From Gemmobacter aquaticus (GTDB lineage: Bacteria > Pseudomonadota > Alphaproteobacteria > Rhodobacterales > Rhodobacteraceae), in assembly GCF_007859075.1 (NCBI RefSeq), contig NZ_VOAK01000011.1, forward strand, positions 310,001 to 374,000: DNA of 64,000 bases, given 5' to 3'. Shown here one piece after another: positions 37,843 to 45,420 of this stretch. Within the stretch, counting starts at the first letter, position 1. Each line of letters starts with the position of its first letter. The position numbers and the translations under genes are program-made. Under the pieces are notes generated by a model. The model saw only the letters and a list, made by a program, of their open reading frames with translations, ran no database searches and was not told where the DNA came from.

Positions 37843-37873
37843 ATCCGCCATCCTCCAAGGGTGTATGGCGGAT
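37843..37873 (-). promoter_or_regulatory. Inverted repeat in the rplY leader
   Basis: Perfect 9-bp arms ATCCGCCAT and ATGGCGGAT enclose 13 bases, 25-55 bp upstream of the rplY ATG. In RNA it would form a hairpin whose loop carries TTGGAGG, a Shine-Dalgarno-like sequence. It may be an operator or a leader hairpin for autoregulation. No known family matches. Confidence 0.35.
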
Positions 37874-38008
37874 CGGGGGGCTATAGCGGCGTTTCGCAGG
37901 GCAAGGCAAGAGCGAATCCCGCGAGACCGGCCTTGTTTTCCAATAAAACCGGGGCGGGAAGGGGCGCTCGCGCCCCCTCTTGCGGGCGGGGCCTGCAATT
38001 CACCCCTG

Positions 38009-38036
38009 CGGGTATTTGGGGCTAGGAGGGGGGCTG
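38009..38036 (+). repeat. Partial copy of the intergenic repeat
   Basis: The sequence GGGTATTTGGGGC followed by GGAGGGGGGCTGTC contains half of the repeat core and the start of the hairpin arm, but not the complete hairpin. It directly abuts the 3' end of the lactate-dehydrogenase gene, so the copy may be truncated by that gene. Confidence 0.4.
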
Positions 38037-39200
38037 TCAGGCCCAGTCGCCCTCGAAGCCCCGCGGGACAAGCAGGTTGTGGGCGCCGAGGTTTTTCACG
38101 TCACGCTCTCCACAAAGGGCGAGGGTCACGTCAAGCTCTTTGCGGATGATGTCGAGCGCGCGGGTGACGCCCGCCTCGCCCATGGCGCCGAGGCCGTAGA
38201 TATAGCTGCGTCCGATCATTGCGGCATCGGCGCCAAGCGCCAGCGCCTTGAGCACATCCTGACCCGTGCGGATGCCGCTGTCGATCCAGATCCCGGTCTG
38301 GCCCTTCACTGCGCGCACGATCGACGGCAGGATGCGGATCGACGACAGCGCGCCATCAAGCTGGCGCCCGCCATGGTTGCTCACGACAATCGCATCGGCG
38401 CCGAAGTCGGCGGCGCGGCGGGCATCTTCGGCGTCAAGCACGCCCTTTAGCACCAGCTTGCCGCCCCAGCGGTCGCGGATGCGGGCAATCTTGGTCCAGT
38501 CGAGCTTGGGGTCGAACTGTTCATTCGTCCAGCTGGAGAGCGAGGCGAGATCGCCCACGCCCTTGGCATGGCCCACGATATTGCCGAAGGTGTGCCGCTT
38601 GGTGCCCAGCATGCCAAGGCACCAGCGCGGCTTGGTTGCCATGTTCAGGATATTCGGAAGCGTCAGGCGGGGCGGTGCGGAAAGACCGTTCTTCAGGTCC
38701 TTGTGGCGCTGTCCAAGGATCTGCAGGTCGAGCGTCAGGACAAGCGCCGAACAACCGGCCCGTTTGGCGCGGTCGATGATGTTGTCGACGAACTCTTCGT
38801 CACGCATCACGTAAAGCTGAAACCAGAAGGGTTTGGTCGTATGCGCGGCCACATCCTCGATCGAGCAGATCGACATGGTTGAAAGCGTGAAAGGCACGCC
38901 AAAGGCCTCGGCTGCGCGGGCGGCCTTGATCTCGCCATCCGCCGATTGCATGCCCGTAAAGCCAACCGGGGCGAGTGCGACCGGCATCGAGACAGCCTCT
39001 CCCAGCATGCTGGCGGAGAGATTGCGGTCCGACATATCGACCGCCACCCGCTGGCGCAGGCGGATCTGGCTGAAATCGCTGACATTCTCGCGGAATGTCT
39101 GCTCGGTATAGCTGCCCGATTCCGCATAGTCATAGAACATCCGGGGCACGCGGCGTGCGTGCAGGCGCTTCAGATCCTCGATGCAGGTGATGACGGGCAT
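38037..39200 (-). CDS. lldD: L-lactate dehydrogenase (FMN) / alpha-hydroxy-acid oxidising protein
   Basis: This is an FMN-dependent 2-hydroxyacid dehydrogenase, likely oxidising L-lactate at the membrane. The 387-residue product has the FMN site (LAPVGFTGMQ, FQLYVMRD, LTLDLQILGQRHKD), the active-site motif VVSNHGGRQLDG (catalytic H276, R279), and the C-terminal IDSGIRTGQDVLKALALGADAAMIGRSYIYG. Specificity for lactate is likely but not proven by sequence. Upstream lies a perfect inverted repeat at 39219-39241 close to the start, a probable operator. A ribosome-binding site AAAAGGTG precedes the ATG. Confidence 0.85.
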   Translation of the reverse strand: MPVITCIEDLKRLHARRVPRMFYDYAESGSYTEQTFRENVSDFSQIRLRQRVAVDMSDRNLSASMLGEAVSMPVALAPVGFTGMQSADGEIKAARAAEAFGVPFTLSTMSICSIEDVAAHTTKPFWFQLYVMRDEEFVDNIIDRAKRAGCSALVLTLDLQILGQRHKDLKNGLSAPPRLTLPNILNMATKPRWCLGMLGTKRHTFGNIVGHAKGVGDLASLSSWTNEQFDPKLDWTKIARIRDRWGGKLVLKGVLDAEDARRAADFGADAIVVSNHGGRQLDGALSSIRILPSIVRAVKGQTGIWIDSGIRTGQDVLKALALGADAAMIGRSYIYGLGAMGEAGVTRALDIIRKELDVTLALCGERDVKNLGAHNLLVPRGFEGDWA

Positions 39201-39218
39201 GGCGCACCTTTTCCAATT

Positions 39219-39241
39219 ATTGGTAAAAAGTTATTACCAAT
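39219..39241 (-). promoter_or_regulatory. Inverted repeat, probable operator of lldD
   Basis: Arms ATTGGTAA and TTACCAAT are separated by seven bases (23 bp), 19-41 bp upstream of the lldD start. The smaller palindrome CCAATTATTGG overlaps its gene-proximal arm. GntR/FadR-type regulators such as LldR use ATTGGT/ACCAAT half-sites, but the known E. coli site has a shorter centre, so the regulator is uncertain. Confidence 0.5.
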
Positions 39242-39280
39242 ACCGCGGGGCTCACGCAATGCTGGCCTGGTCTTTGGTCA

Positions 39281-39313
39281 AGAAAAAGGCGGGGCTCTGC
39301 TGGCCCCGCCTTT
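39281..39313 (-). terminator. Terminator of trpA
   Basis: A perfect 11-bp stem (AAAGGCGGGGC / GCCCCGCCTTT) with a seven-base loop; the minus-strand continuation is TTTTTCTTG, so it ends trpA. It also separates trpA from the lldD promoter. Confidence 0.85.
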
Positions 39314-39336
39314 ATCCTGAAGAGCAGATGGTGCGA

Positions 39337-40128
39337 TCAGGCGCTGTGGGCACCTTCGGCGAGGGCTTTTACCCGCGCGAGGATGTCGGCGACGGGCCGG
39401 CCTGCGCCGATCTCCTTGACGATGGCGGAGCCCACGACGCATCCATCGGCGATGCCTGCGATGTCACGGGCATTTTCCGGGGTGCTGATGCCGAAGCCCA
39501 CGATGATCGGAAGGTCCGTCTGCGACTTGATCCGGGCAACCTCGGGCGCGACATCGGTGGCCTGTGCGGCGGCGGCGCCGGTGATCCCGGTGATCGAGAC
39601 GTAATAGACAAAGCCCGACGTGTTCTGCAGCACCTTGGGCAGGCGCTTGTCGTCGGTCGTCGGCGTCGCAAGGCGGATGAAGTTCAGACCGGCCGCCTTG
39701 GCGGGCAGGCAAAGCTCGCTATCCTCTTCGGGCGGAAGATCCACCACGATCAGCCCGTCAATCCCGGCCTCGGTCGCCTCGGACAGGAACCGGTCAACAC
39801 CGCGAGAATAGATGGGGTTGTAGTAGCCCATCAGCACGATTGGCGTTTCGGTGTCGCCTGCGCGGAAGTCGCGCACCATGTCCAGTACCTTGTCCATGGT
39901 CATGCCGCCGTCGAGCGCGCGCTGCCCGGCCAACTGGATCGTCGGGCCGTCTGCCATCGGATCGGTGAATGGCATCCCAAGCTCGATCACGTCGACCCCG
40001 GCGGCCGGAAGGCCCTTCATCACCGCAAGCGAGGTGGCAACATCGGGATCTCCCCCCATGATATAGGCGACGAACGCCTTCTTCCCCTCGGCCTTGAGCT
40101 TGGCGAATTTGGCGTCGATCCGGGTCAT
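39337..40128 (-). CDS. trpA: Tryptophan synthase alpha subunit TrpA
   Basis: TrpA splits indole-3-glycerol phosphate to indole. The 263-residue product has [18 protein letters not shown] with the catalytic E49 and D60 (the same numbering as the E. coli enzyme), the loop [12 protein letters not shown], and [10 protein letters not shown] and [10 protein letters not shown] for phosphate binding. Start: ATG 40128 with AGAGGA upstream; an upstream codon (40146) is not needed. Unlike most bacteria it is not next to trpB; it is on the other strand about 4.5 kb away and divergent from ychF. Confidence 0.97.
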   Translation of the reverse strand: MTRIDAKFAKLKAEGKKAFVAYIMGGDPDVATSLAVMKGLPAAGVDVIELGMPFTDPMADGPTIQLAGQRALDGGMTMDKVLDMVRDFRAGDTETPIVLMGYYNPIYSRGVDRFLSEATEAGIDGLIVVDLPPEEDSELCLPAKAAGLNFIRLATPTTDDKRLPKVLQNTSGFVYYVSITGITGAAAAQATDVAPEVARIKSQTDLPIIVGFGISTPENARDIAGIADGCVVGSAIVKEIGAGRPVADILARVKALAEGAHSA

Positions 40129-40315
40129 GGCGGTCCTCTTGTGCAATCCTGCCCGATGTGCCGCGAAGTGGGCCGGAAATCAATGGGGCATGGACCGGAT
40201 CCTGTGCCTCGATTCTTCCTGGAGGGCAGCATTGGGCCCATGCCCGCTGCGTTCAAACTTGCGCTTTCGCTCGGGCTGTGCCTAAAGGCGCGCAGCTTGC
40301 GTGCTGGAGGTGATC

Positions 40316-41413
40316 ATGGGATTCAAGATGGGCATTGTCGGCCTGCCGAATGTCGGCAAATCGACGCTCTTCAATGCGCTGACGCGCACCGCTGCCGCGC
40401 AGGCCGCGAACTTTCCCTTCTGCACGATCGAGCCGAACGTGGGTGAGGTCGCCGTGCCAGACCCGCGGCTTGAAAAGCTTGCGGCTATCGCTGGGTCAAA
40501 GCAGATCATCCCCACGCGGATGACCTTTGTCGACATCGCGGGCCTTGTGCGCGGCGCGTCGAAGGGCGAGGGCTTGGGCAACCAGTTCCTGGCCAACATC
40601 CGCGAGTGCGATGCCATTGCCCATGTGCTGCGCTGCTTTGAAGATGGGGACATCACCCATGTCGAAGGCCGCATCGATCCCGTGGCCGATGCCGAGACCA
40701 TCGAGACAGAGCTGATGCTGGCTGACCTCGAGTCGATCGAGCGTCGCCGTGCCAACCTTGCCCGCAAGCTGAAGGGTGGCGACAAGGAGTCGGCCGATCA
40801 GGACCGGCTGCTGGCTTTGGCGCAGGCTGCGCTGAACGACGGCAAGCCTGCCCGCACCGTGGCGGTCTCGGCTGACGACATGCGCCAGTGGAACATGCTG
40901 CAACTGTTGACTGCAAAGCCCGTCCTCTATGTTTGCAACGTCGAGGAATCAAAAGCCGCGACCGGCAACAGCCAGTCGGATCGCGTGGCTGCCATGGCCA
41001 AGGCGCAGGGTGCTGCGACCGTCGTGATCTCGGCCCGGATCGAGGAAGAGATCAGCCAGCTGCCCGAGGACGAGGCGGCCATGTTCCTTGAGGAGATGGG
41101 GCTGCACGAGGCGGGGCTCGATCGCCTGATCCGCGCGGGCTACGAACTACTGGGCCTGCAGACCTATTTCACCGTCGGCCCGAAAGAGGCCCGCGCCTGG
41201 ACCATCACCAAAGGCACGCTGGCCCCGCAGGCGGCGGGCGTGATCCATGGCGATTTCGAAAAGGGCTTCATCCGCGCCGAAACCATCGCCTTTGACGACT
41301 ACATCGCCGGCAATGGCGAGGCGGGCGCAAAAGAGGCGGGCAAGTTCCGCGTGGAAGGCAAGACCTATGAAGTCAAGGACGGCGACGTCCTGCACTTCCT
41401 CTTCAACGGCTGA
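40316..41413 (+). CDS. ychF: Redox-regulated ATPase YchF
   Basis: YchF is an Obg-like ATPase bound to the ribosome. The 365-residue product has the G1 loop [32 protein letters not shown] (G3), the NVEE motif in [11 protein letters not shown] that replaces the usual GTP-specificity NKxD, a coiled coil around residues 130-200 and the C-terminal TGS domain ([36 protein letters not shown]). Start: ATG 40316 with GGAGG; a TTG upstream is unnecessary. A terminator follows. Confidence 0.97.
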   Translation: MGFKMGIVGLPNVGKSTLFNALTRTAAAQAANFPFCTIEPNVGEVAVPDPRLEKLAAIAGSKQIIPTRMTFVDIAGLVRGASKGEGLGNQFLANIRECDAIAHVLRCFEDGDITHVEGRIDPVADAETIETELMLADLESIERRRANLARKLKGGDKESADQDRLLALAQAALNDGKPARTVAVSADDMRQWNMLQLLTAKPVLYVCNVEESKAATGNSQSDRVAAMAKAQGAATVVISARIEEEISQLPEDEAAMFLEEMGLHEAGLDRLIRAGYELLGLQTYFTVGPKEARAWTITKGTLAPQAAGVIHGDFEKGFIRAETIAFDDYIAGNGEAGAKEAGKFRVEGKTYEVKDGDVLHFLFNG

Positions 41414-41438
41414 TTCGCATCCGAAGACCTGAAGGTTT

Positions 41439-41465
41439 AGGCCCGGACATTGTCCGGGCCTTTTT
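41439..41465 (+). terminator. Rho-independent terminator of ychF
   Basis: GGCCCGGACA pairs with TGTCCGGGCC around a tiny loop and is followed by TTTTT. It lies 27 bases after the ychF stop. Confidence 0.85.
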
Positions 41466-41472
41466 CATGGGT

Positions 41473-41486
41473 TTGACGCGGATCAA
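41473..41486 (+). promoter_or_regulatory. FNR-like box upstream of the 59-residue membrane protein
   Basis: TTGACGCGGATCAA matches TTGAT-N4-ATCAA at nine of ten positions (C for T in the first half). It is centred about 70 bp upstream of the ATG at 41550, almost the same distance as the perfect box before the DUF6455 gene. Confidence 0.45.
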
Positions 41487-41549
41487 GGCAGGGTCGTTGC
41501 GGCTGTGGCACAAGGCTGACGAACGCGCCACCTGGCAGGGAAGCCTGAA

Positions 41550-41729
41550 ATGACTCGCCTGATGATGATCATCTTTTCCATGGCCTCGACCTCTCTGATG
41601 GGGGCTTTCATCGTCGCCGCGCTGGTGATGGGGATGGATACCTCGCAGCCGATCCTGATTGCGGCTGCCCTTGGCTTTGTCGCGGCGATTCCGGTCAGCT
41701 GGATTGTGGCACGCCAGATCGTAGGCTAG
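41550..41729 (+). CDS. Small two-helix membrane protein (59 aa)
   Basis: The frame, MTRLMMIIFSMASTSLMGAF..., encodes 59 residues with two hydrophobic helices (about residues 5-28 and 34-52) joined by DTSQP. Relatives in Rhodobacterales have, as I recall, been labelled CTP synthetase, which cannot be right for so small a membrane protein. AGGGA eight bases before the ATG supports the start. The stop codon overlaps the stop of the convergent hydrolase: CTAG at 41726-41729 supplies both. An FNR-like box lies upstream. Confidence 0.6.
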   Translation: MTRLMMIIFSMASTSLMGAFIVAALVMGMDTSQPILIAAALGFVAAIPVSWIVARQIVG

Positions 41730-42499
41730 GCCGAGAGGAACACGCGGAGCGTTTCTTCAAACTCGCGCGGCTTGTCGGCGTGCAGCCAATGGCCCGCGCC
41801 GGGAAGCTTGGCAAAGCGGGCCGCCGGGAACTGTGACAGGATCGCCGGTCGGTACTCCGGCTTGACGTAATGGCTCTCGGCTCCGGTCAGGAACAGGGCC
41901 GGTCCGTCGAACCGGCCTTCCGGGGCGTGCCAGCCGACGATGTTCGACATCTCGGTCGCCAGCACATCGAAGTTCAGCCGCCAGCGCGGCCCGCCTTCTG
42001 CGCGCAGGTCGAGGGATTGCAGGAAGAAAGCGCGCAAGGGGGCCTCGGGCACAGTCTGCGAGAGGCGGAGGTCCGCCTCGGCACGAGTCGAAAGCCCGGT
42101 CAGGTCCATCGCGCGCATGGCCTCGATATACTGCGTCTGGTCATGCGCATAGGCGACGGGCGCGATATCCGCGACAACCAGCCGACGCACCAGATCCGGG
42201 TGGGTCAGCGCCAGCGTCATCGCCGCCTTTCCGCCCATCGAATGGCCGACCACATCCATCCGACCGCCGTTGGCCGTGATGACCTTGGCCAGATCTTCGG
42301 CCAGATCGGTGTAGCTGTGGCTGTCAAACCAGGGGCTTTCGCCATGGTTGCGCATGTCCACCGCCAGCACGTCGCGGTTGGCCGACAGCCGTTTGGCAAT
42401 GACGTTCCAGTTGCGGGCAGAGCCATAAAGCCCATGCGCGATCAGGATCGGCGGAAGGTCGGACGGCTCGACGGCGGGGTGGCGCAGGATGTTCAGCAT
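41726..42499 (-). CDS. Alpha/beta-fold hydrolase
   Basis: The 257-residue product has the fold's oxyanion-loop HGLYGSARNW, the nucleophile elbow VVGHSMGGKAAM with serine, an acid (likely D in LFLTGAESHYV region) and the terminal histidine in LPGAGHWLHADKP. It resembles YbfF/esterase-like hydrolases. Substrate unknown. Start: ATG 42499 (MLNILRHPAV); a long upstream extension is antisense to another gene. It is convergent with the 59-residue gene and divergent from the 118-residue protein. Confidence 0.86.
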   Translation of the reverse strand: MLNILRHPAVEPSDLPPILIAHGLYGSARNWNVIAKRLSANRDVLAVDMRNHGESPWFDSHSYTDLAEDLAKVITANGGRMDVVGHSMGGKAAMTLALTHPDLVRRLVVADIAPVAYAHDQTQYIEAMRAMDLTGLSTRAEADLRLSQTVPEAPLRAFFLQSLDLRAEGGPRWRLNFDVLATEMSNIVGWHAPEGRFDGPALFLTGAESHYVKPEYRPAILSQFPAARFAKLPGAGHWLHADKPREFEETLRVFLSA

Positions 42500-42610
42500 G
42501 TCCTTGGCTTTACCGCGTCCTGTGCCATCGTGCCAGAGTCGTTGCGCGCGTGGTTGAACCCCCGCCGCAGCTTGATTACCCTCCTGGGAAAAGCGGAAGG
42601 GACGGGCAGG

Positions 42611-42967
42611 ATGTCGGAAGAAACGGCGCAGCAGATGGCCGCTCGGGTAGCTGCGTTGATGGGACAGAGGTTGCACGTCTCCGGTGATGGCCTCTCGGAA
42701 AAGCTGGCGCGTGGCGGCAAACGCCTTCCGCGCAGAGTGCGCGTGGCGGCGCAAGAGCTTGCCGATGCCGCCGCGCTGGAGGGCGTACCCAAACTGCAGC
42801 AGCAGATCGACCCGCGCAAACTGGCCGAGGCCCGCGATGTCTGCCTGCGCTATCTGGAACCGCTGGGGCAGGCCGCGCGGCGATGGGGATGGGTCATGGG
42901 GACGATGGCGCAGGTGGCCGCCGGGCTGATGGCGGTCGCAGCCGCAGCTTGGGTGCTGGCGCGCTAG
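42611..42967 (+). CDS. Membrane-anchored protein of unknown function (118 aa)
   Basis: The 118-residue product begins MSEETAQQMAARVAALMGQRLHVSG, is basic in the middle (GGKRLPRRVRVAAQELADAAA) and has one hydrophobic helix at the C-terminus (about residues 94-116, WGWVMGTMAQVAAGLMAV). It is probably a tail-anchored inner-membrane protein. No family recognised. GAAGGGA eight bases before the ATG supports the start. It is divergent from the hydrolase gene and convergent with glyA; a bidirectional terminator lies between. Confidence 0.65.
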   Translation: MSEETAQQMAARVAALMGQRLHVSGDGLSEKLARGGKRLPRRVRVAAQELADAAALEGVPKLQQQIDPRKLAEARDVCLRYLEPLGQAARRWGWVMGTMAQVAAGLMAVAAAAWVLAR

Positions 42968-42983
42968 AGCGCTGCGCCAAAAG

Positions 42984-43009
42984 AAAAAGCCCCGGCGAAC
43001 CGGGGCTTT
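42984..43009. terminator. Bidirectional terminator between the 118-aa gene and glyA
   Basis: The stem AAAGCCCCGG / CCGGGGCTTT has a four-base loop CGAA and T-rich ends on both strands. It starts 17 bases after the 118-residue gene and stands 7 bases from the end of glyA. Confidence 0.85.
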
Positions 43010-43015
43010 CCATCA

Positions 43016-44308
43016 TCACAGTGTCGGATAGAGCGGGAACTTCTCGCACAGCGCCTCGACCTTGGCACGGACGCGCGCCTCGACCTCGGCGTTGCCATCC
43101 TCGCCATTCGCGGCCAGGCCATCGACCACTTCCACGATCCAGTCCGCGATCAGGCGGAACTCGGCCTCACCGAAGCCGCGGGTGGTGCCGGCAGGGGTGC
43201 CCAGGCGCACGCCCGAGGTGACGGTCGGCTTTTCGGGGTCGAAGGGAATGCCGTTCTTGTTGCAGGTGATGTTTGCCCGGCCAAGCGCCTTTTCGGTCGC
43301 ATTGCCCTTCACGTTCTTCGGGCGCAGGTCCACCAGCATCACATGGGTATCGGTGCCCCCGGTGACGATATCCAGACCACCCTTCTGCAATTGGTCGGCA
43401 AGCGCCTGTGCGTTCTTCACGACCTGCGCCGCATAGTCCTTGAACTCGGGCCGCAGCGCCTCGCCAAAGGCCACGGCTTTCGCGGCGATCACATGCATCA
43501 GCGGGCCACCCTGGATGCCCGGGAAGATGGCCGAGTTCACCTTCTTGGCGATCTCTTCGCTGTTGGTCAGGATCATCCCACCACGCGGGCCGCGCAGGGT
43601 CTTGTGGGTCGTGGTCGTCGCCACATCGGCATAGGGGAAGGGCGAGGGGTGCTGCCCGCCGGCCACCAGGCCCGCGAAATGCGCCATATCGACCATCAGG
43701 TAGGCGCCAACCTTGTCGGCGATGGCGCGGAAGCGCGCAAAGTCGATCTGACGCGGAATGGCCGAGCCGCCCGCAATGATCAGCTTGGGCTGGTGCTCGA
43801 CGGCAAGCGCCTCGACCTCGTCATAGTCGATCCGGCTGTCCTGCTTGCGCACGCCATATTGGATGGCGTTGAACCACTTGCCCGACTGGTTCGGGGCAGC
43901 CCCGTGGGTCAGGTGGCCGCCCGAGGCGAGGTTCATGCCCAGAATTGTGTCGCCGGGTTTGATCAGCGCCTGGAACACACCCTGGTTGGCCTGCGAGCCC
44001 GAGTTGGGCTGGACGTTGGCGAAGCTGCAGCCGAACAGTTTGCAGGCGCGCTCAATGGCAAGGTTTTCGGCCACGTCCACAAACTGGCAGCCGCCGTAGT
44101 AGCGCTTGCCCGGATAGCCCTCGGCGTATTTGTTGGTCATCACCGAGCCCTGCGCCTCCATCACGGCGCGGCTGACGATGTTCTCCGATGCGATCAGCTC
44201 GATCTCGTGGCGCTGGCGGCCAAGCTCGTCGGTGATGGAGCCATAGAGCTCGGGGTCGCGGGAGGCGAGGCTTTCGGTGAAGAAACCGGTGTCGCGGCTG
44301 GCGCTCAT
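43016..44308 (-). CDS. glyA: Serine hydroxymethyltransferase GlyA
   Basis: GlyA interconverts serine and glycine and loads one-carbon units onto tetrahydrofolate. The 430-residue product has the PLP lysine in [16 protein letters not shown] (K236), [24 protein letters not shown] and the C-terminal domain [20 protein letters not shown]. Start: ATG 44308 with CAGGAG upstream; the upstream in-frame ATG (44383) is unlikely. In many relatives glyA is next to nrdR; here it is isolated. Confidence 0.97.
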   Translation of the reverse strand: MSASRDTGFFTESLASRDPELYGSITDELGRQRHEIELIASENIVSRAVMEAQGSVMTNKYAEGYPGKRYYGGCQFVDVAENLAIERACKLFGCSFANVQPNSGSQANQGVFQALIKPGDTILGMNLASGGHLTHGAAPNQSGKWFNAIQYGVRKQDSRIDYDEVEALAVEHQPKLIIAGGSAIPRQIDFARFRAIADKVGAYLMVDMAHFAGLVAGGQHPSPFPYADVATTTTHKTLRGPRGGMILTNSEEIAKKVNSAIFPGIQGGPLMHVIAAKAVAFGEALRPEFKDYAAQVVKNAQALADQLQKGGLDIVTGGTDTHVMLVDLRPKNVKGNATEKALGRANITCNKNGIPFDPEKPTVTSGVRLGTPAGTTRGFGEAEFRLIADWIVEVVDGLAANGEDGNAEVEARVRAKVEALCEKFPLYPTL

Positions 44309-44386
44309 GTGCGTCTCCTGAAAGTGGGCCGGGGTTCGGGCGTTCGAAACTGGCGTAGGGTGTGCGAGTGGTCTGGGCGCCATTTA

Positions 44387-44403
44387 GACCATGCGCCATG
44401 GTC
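44387..44403. promoter_or_regulatory. Perfect inverted repeat between glyA and nadK
   Basis: GACCATG-CGC-CATGGTC, 17 bp, stands 79 bp upstream of glyA and about 117 bp upstream of nadK, which are divergent. It could be a shared operator. No factor is known to match. Confidence 0.3.
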
Positions 44404-44519
44404 GAGGGAAGGGCAGAAAACGACACATGCCCGAAAGCGCGCGAAGCTGGGTGCTGCGCGGCCCCCTTGTCTTTGTCTTGCGCACCCCCCAAGACTGGCG
44501 GGGTAAAGGGAGAGCCTTG

Positions 44520-45275
44520 ATGCGCATCAGTTTCCGCTCCAGTACCAGCCCCGCGGCACTGGCAGCCTATTCCGCGCTGTCCGAGCGCTATGGCGACGCG
44601 CCGGTGACCCAGGCGGAGGTGATCGTGGCCCTGGGCGGCGATGGCTTCATGCTGCAGACCCTTCACGAGACACAAAGCCTTGGCCTGCCGGTCTATGGCA
44701 TGAACTGCGGGACCATCGGCTTTCTGATGAATGCCTATGCCGAGGACCGGCTGGAGGCGCGGCTGCGTGCCGCGGAAGAGACGGTGATCAACCCGCTGGC
44801 CATGCATGCCGTGAACGTTGCAGGGCGGCACCACCACGCGCTGGCGATCAACGAGGTGAGCTTGCTGCGCGCCGGCCCGCAGGCGGCGAAGCTCAGGATC
44901 AGCGTCGATGGGCGCGAGCGGATGGCCGAGCTTGTCTGCGATGGCGCGCTGGTCTGCACGCCTGCCGGATCGACCGCATACAACTACTCAGCCCACGGCC
45001 CGATCCTACCCATCGATTCCGATGTGCTGGCGTTGACGGCGATGGCGGCCTTTCGCCCACGGCGCTGGCGCGGGGCGATTCTGCCCAAGACAGCCATCGT
45101 GCGCTTTGACGTGCTGGAAACCGACAAACGCCCGGTGATGGCCGATGCCGATGGCCGGTCATTCCGCGATGTCGTGAGTGTTGAGATCAGGTCGGAACCG
45201 GCCGTGCGTCACCGCATCCTCTTTGATCCCGGCCACGGGCTTGAAGAGCGCCTGACGCATGAGCAGTTCATGTAA
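44520..45275 (+). CDS. nadK: NAD kinase
   Basis: NAD kinase makes NADP from NAD and ATP. The 251-residue product has GGDG in IVALGGDGFMLQTL, the block GMNCGTIGFLMN, LAINEVSLLR and the C-terminal GALVCTPAGSTAYNYSAHGPILP. It is shorter than the gammaproteobacterial form, as usual in this group. Start: ATG 44520 with AAAGGGAG upstream; the frame extends further to 44391 but without family similarity. Confidence 0.95.
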   Translation: MRISFRSSTSPAALAAYSALSERYGDAPVTQAEVIVALGGDGFMLQTLHETQSLGLPVYGMNCGTIGFLMNAYAEDRLEARLRAAEETVINPLAMHAVNVAGRHHHALAINEVSLLRAGPQAAKLRISVDGRERMAELVCDGALVCTPAGSTAYNYSAHGPILPIDSDVLALTAMAAFRPRRWRGAILPKTAIVRFDVLETDKRPVMADADGRSFRDVVSVEIRSEPAVRHRILFDPGHGLEERLTHEQFM

Positions 45276-45309
45276 GGCCGGGCGGCGGCGCCCGTGATCG
45301 GCGCTGCAT

Positions 45310-45368
45310 GGGTATTTTTGCCAAGAGGAAACTGGACCGGCGTCTGCTTCCTCTTGGCCCAAATACCC
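45310..45368. repeat. Palindromic form of the intergenic repeat (copy 7)
   Basis: Arms of 21 bases (GGGTATTTTTGCCAAGAG plus GAA) and their complement match at 19 positions and enclose 17 bases. It nearly matches the palindrome at 21235. It lies between the convergent nadK and prpE genes, where a large hairpin would act as a terminator for both. Confidence 0.7.
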
Positions 45369-45420
45369 AAAAAGGCGCGCGAGGGGGCCTCGCGCGCAGT
45401 CAAGGGGTTCTGGTGCCGGT

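Noticed and set aside
44309-44519. Glycine riboswitch upstream of glyA
   Set aside because: The 211-bp gap lacks the paired glycine-aptamer cores that I could recognise; only the 17-bp palindrome was found.
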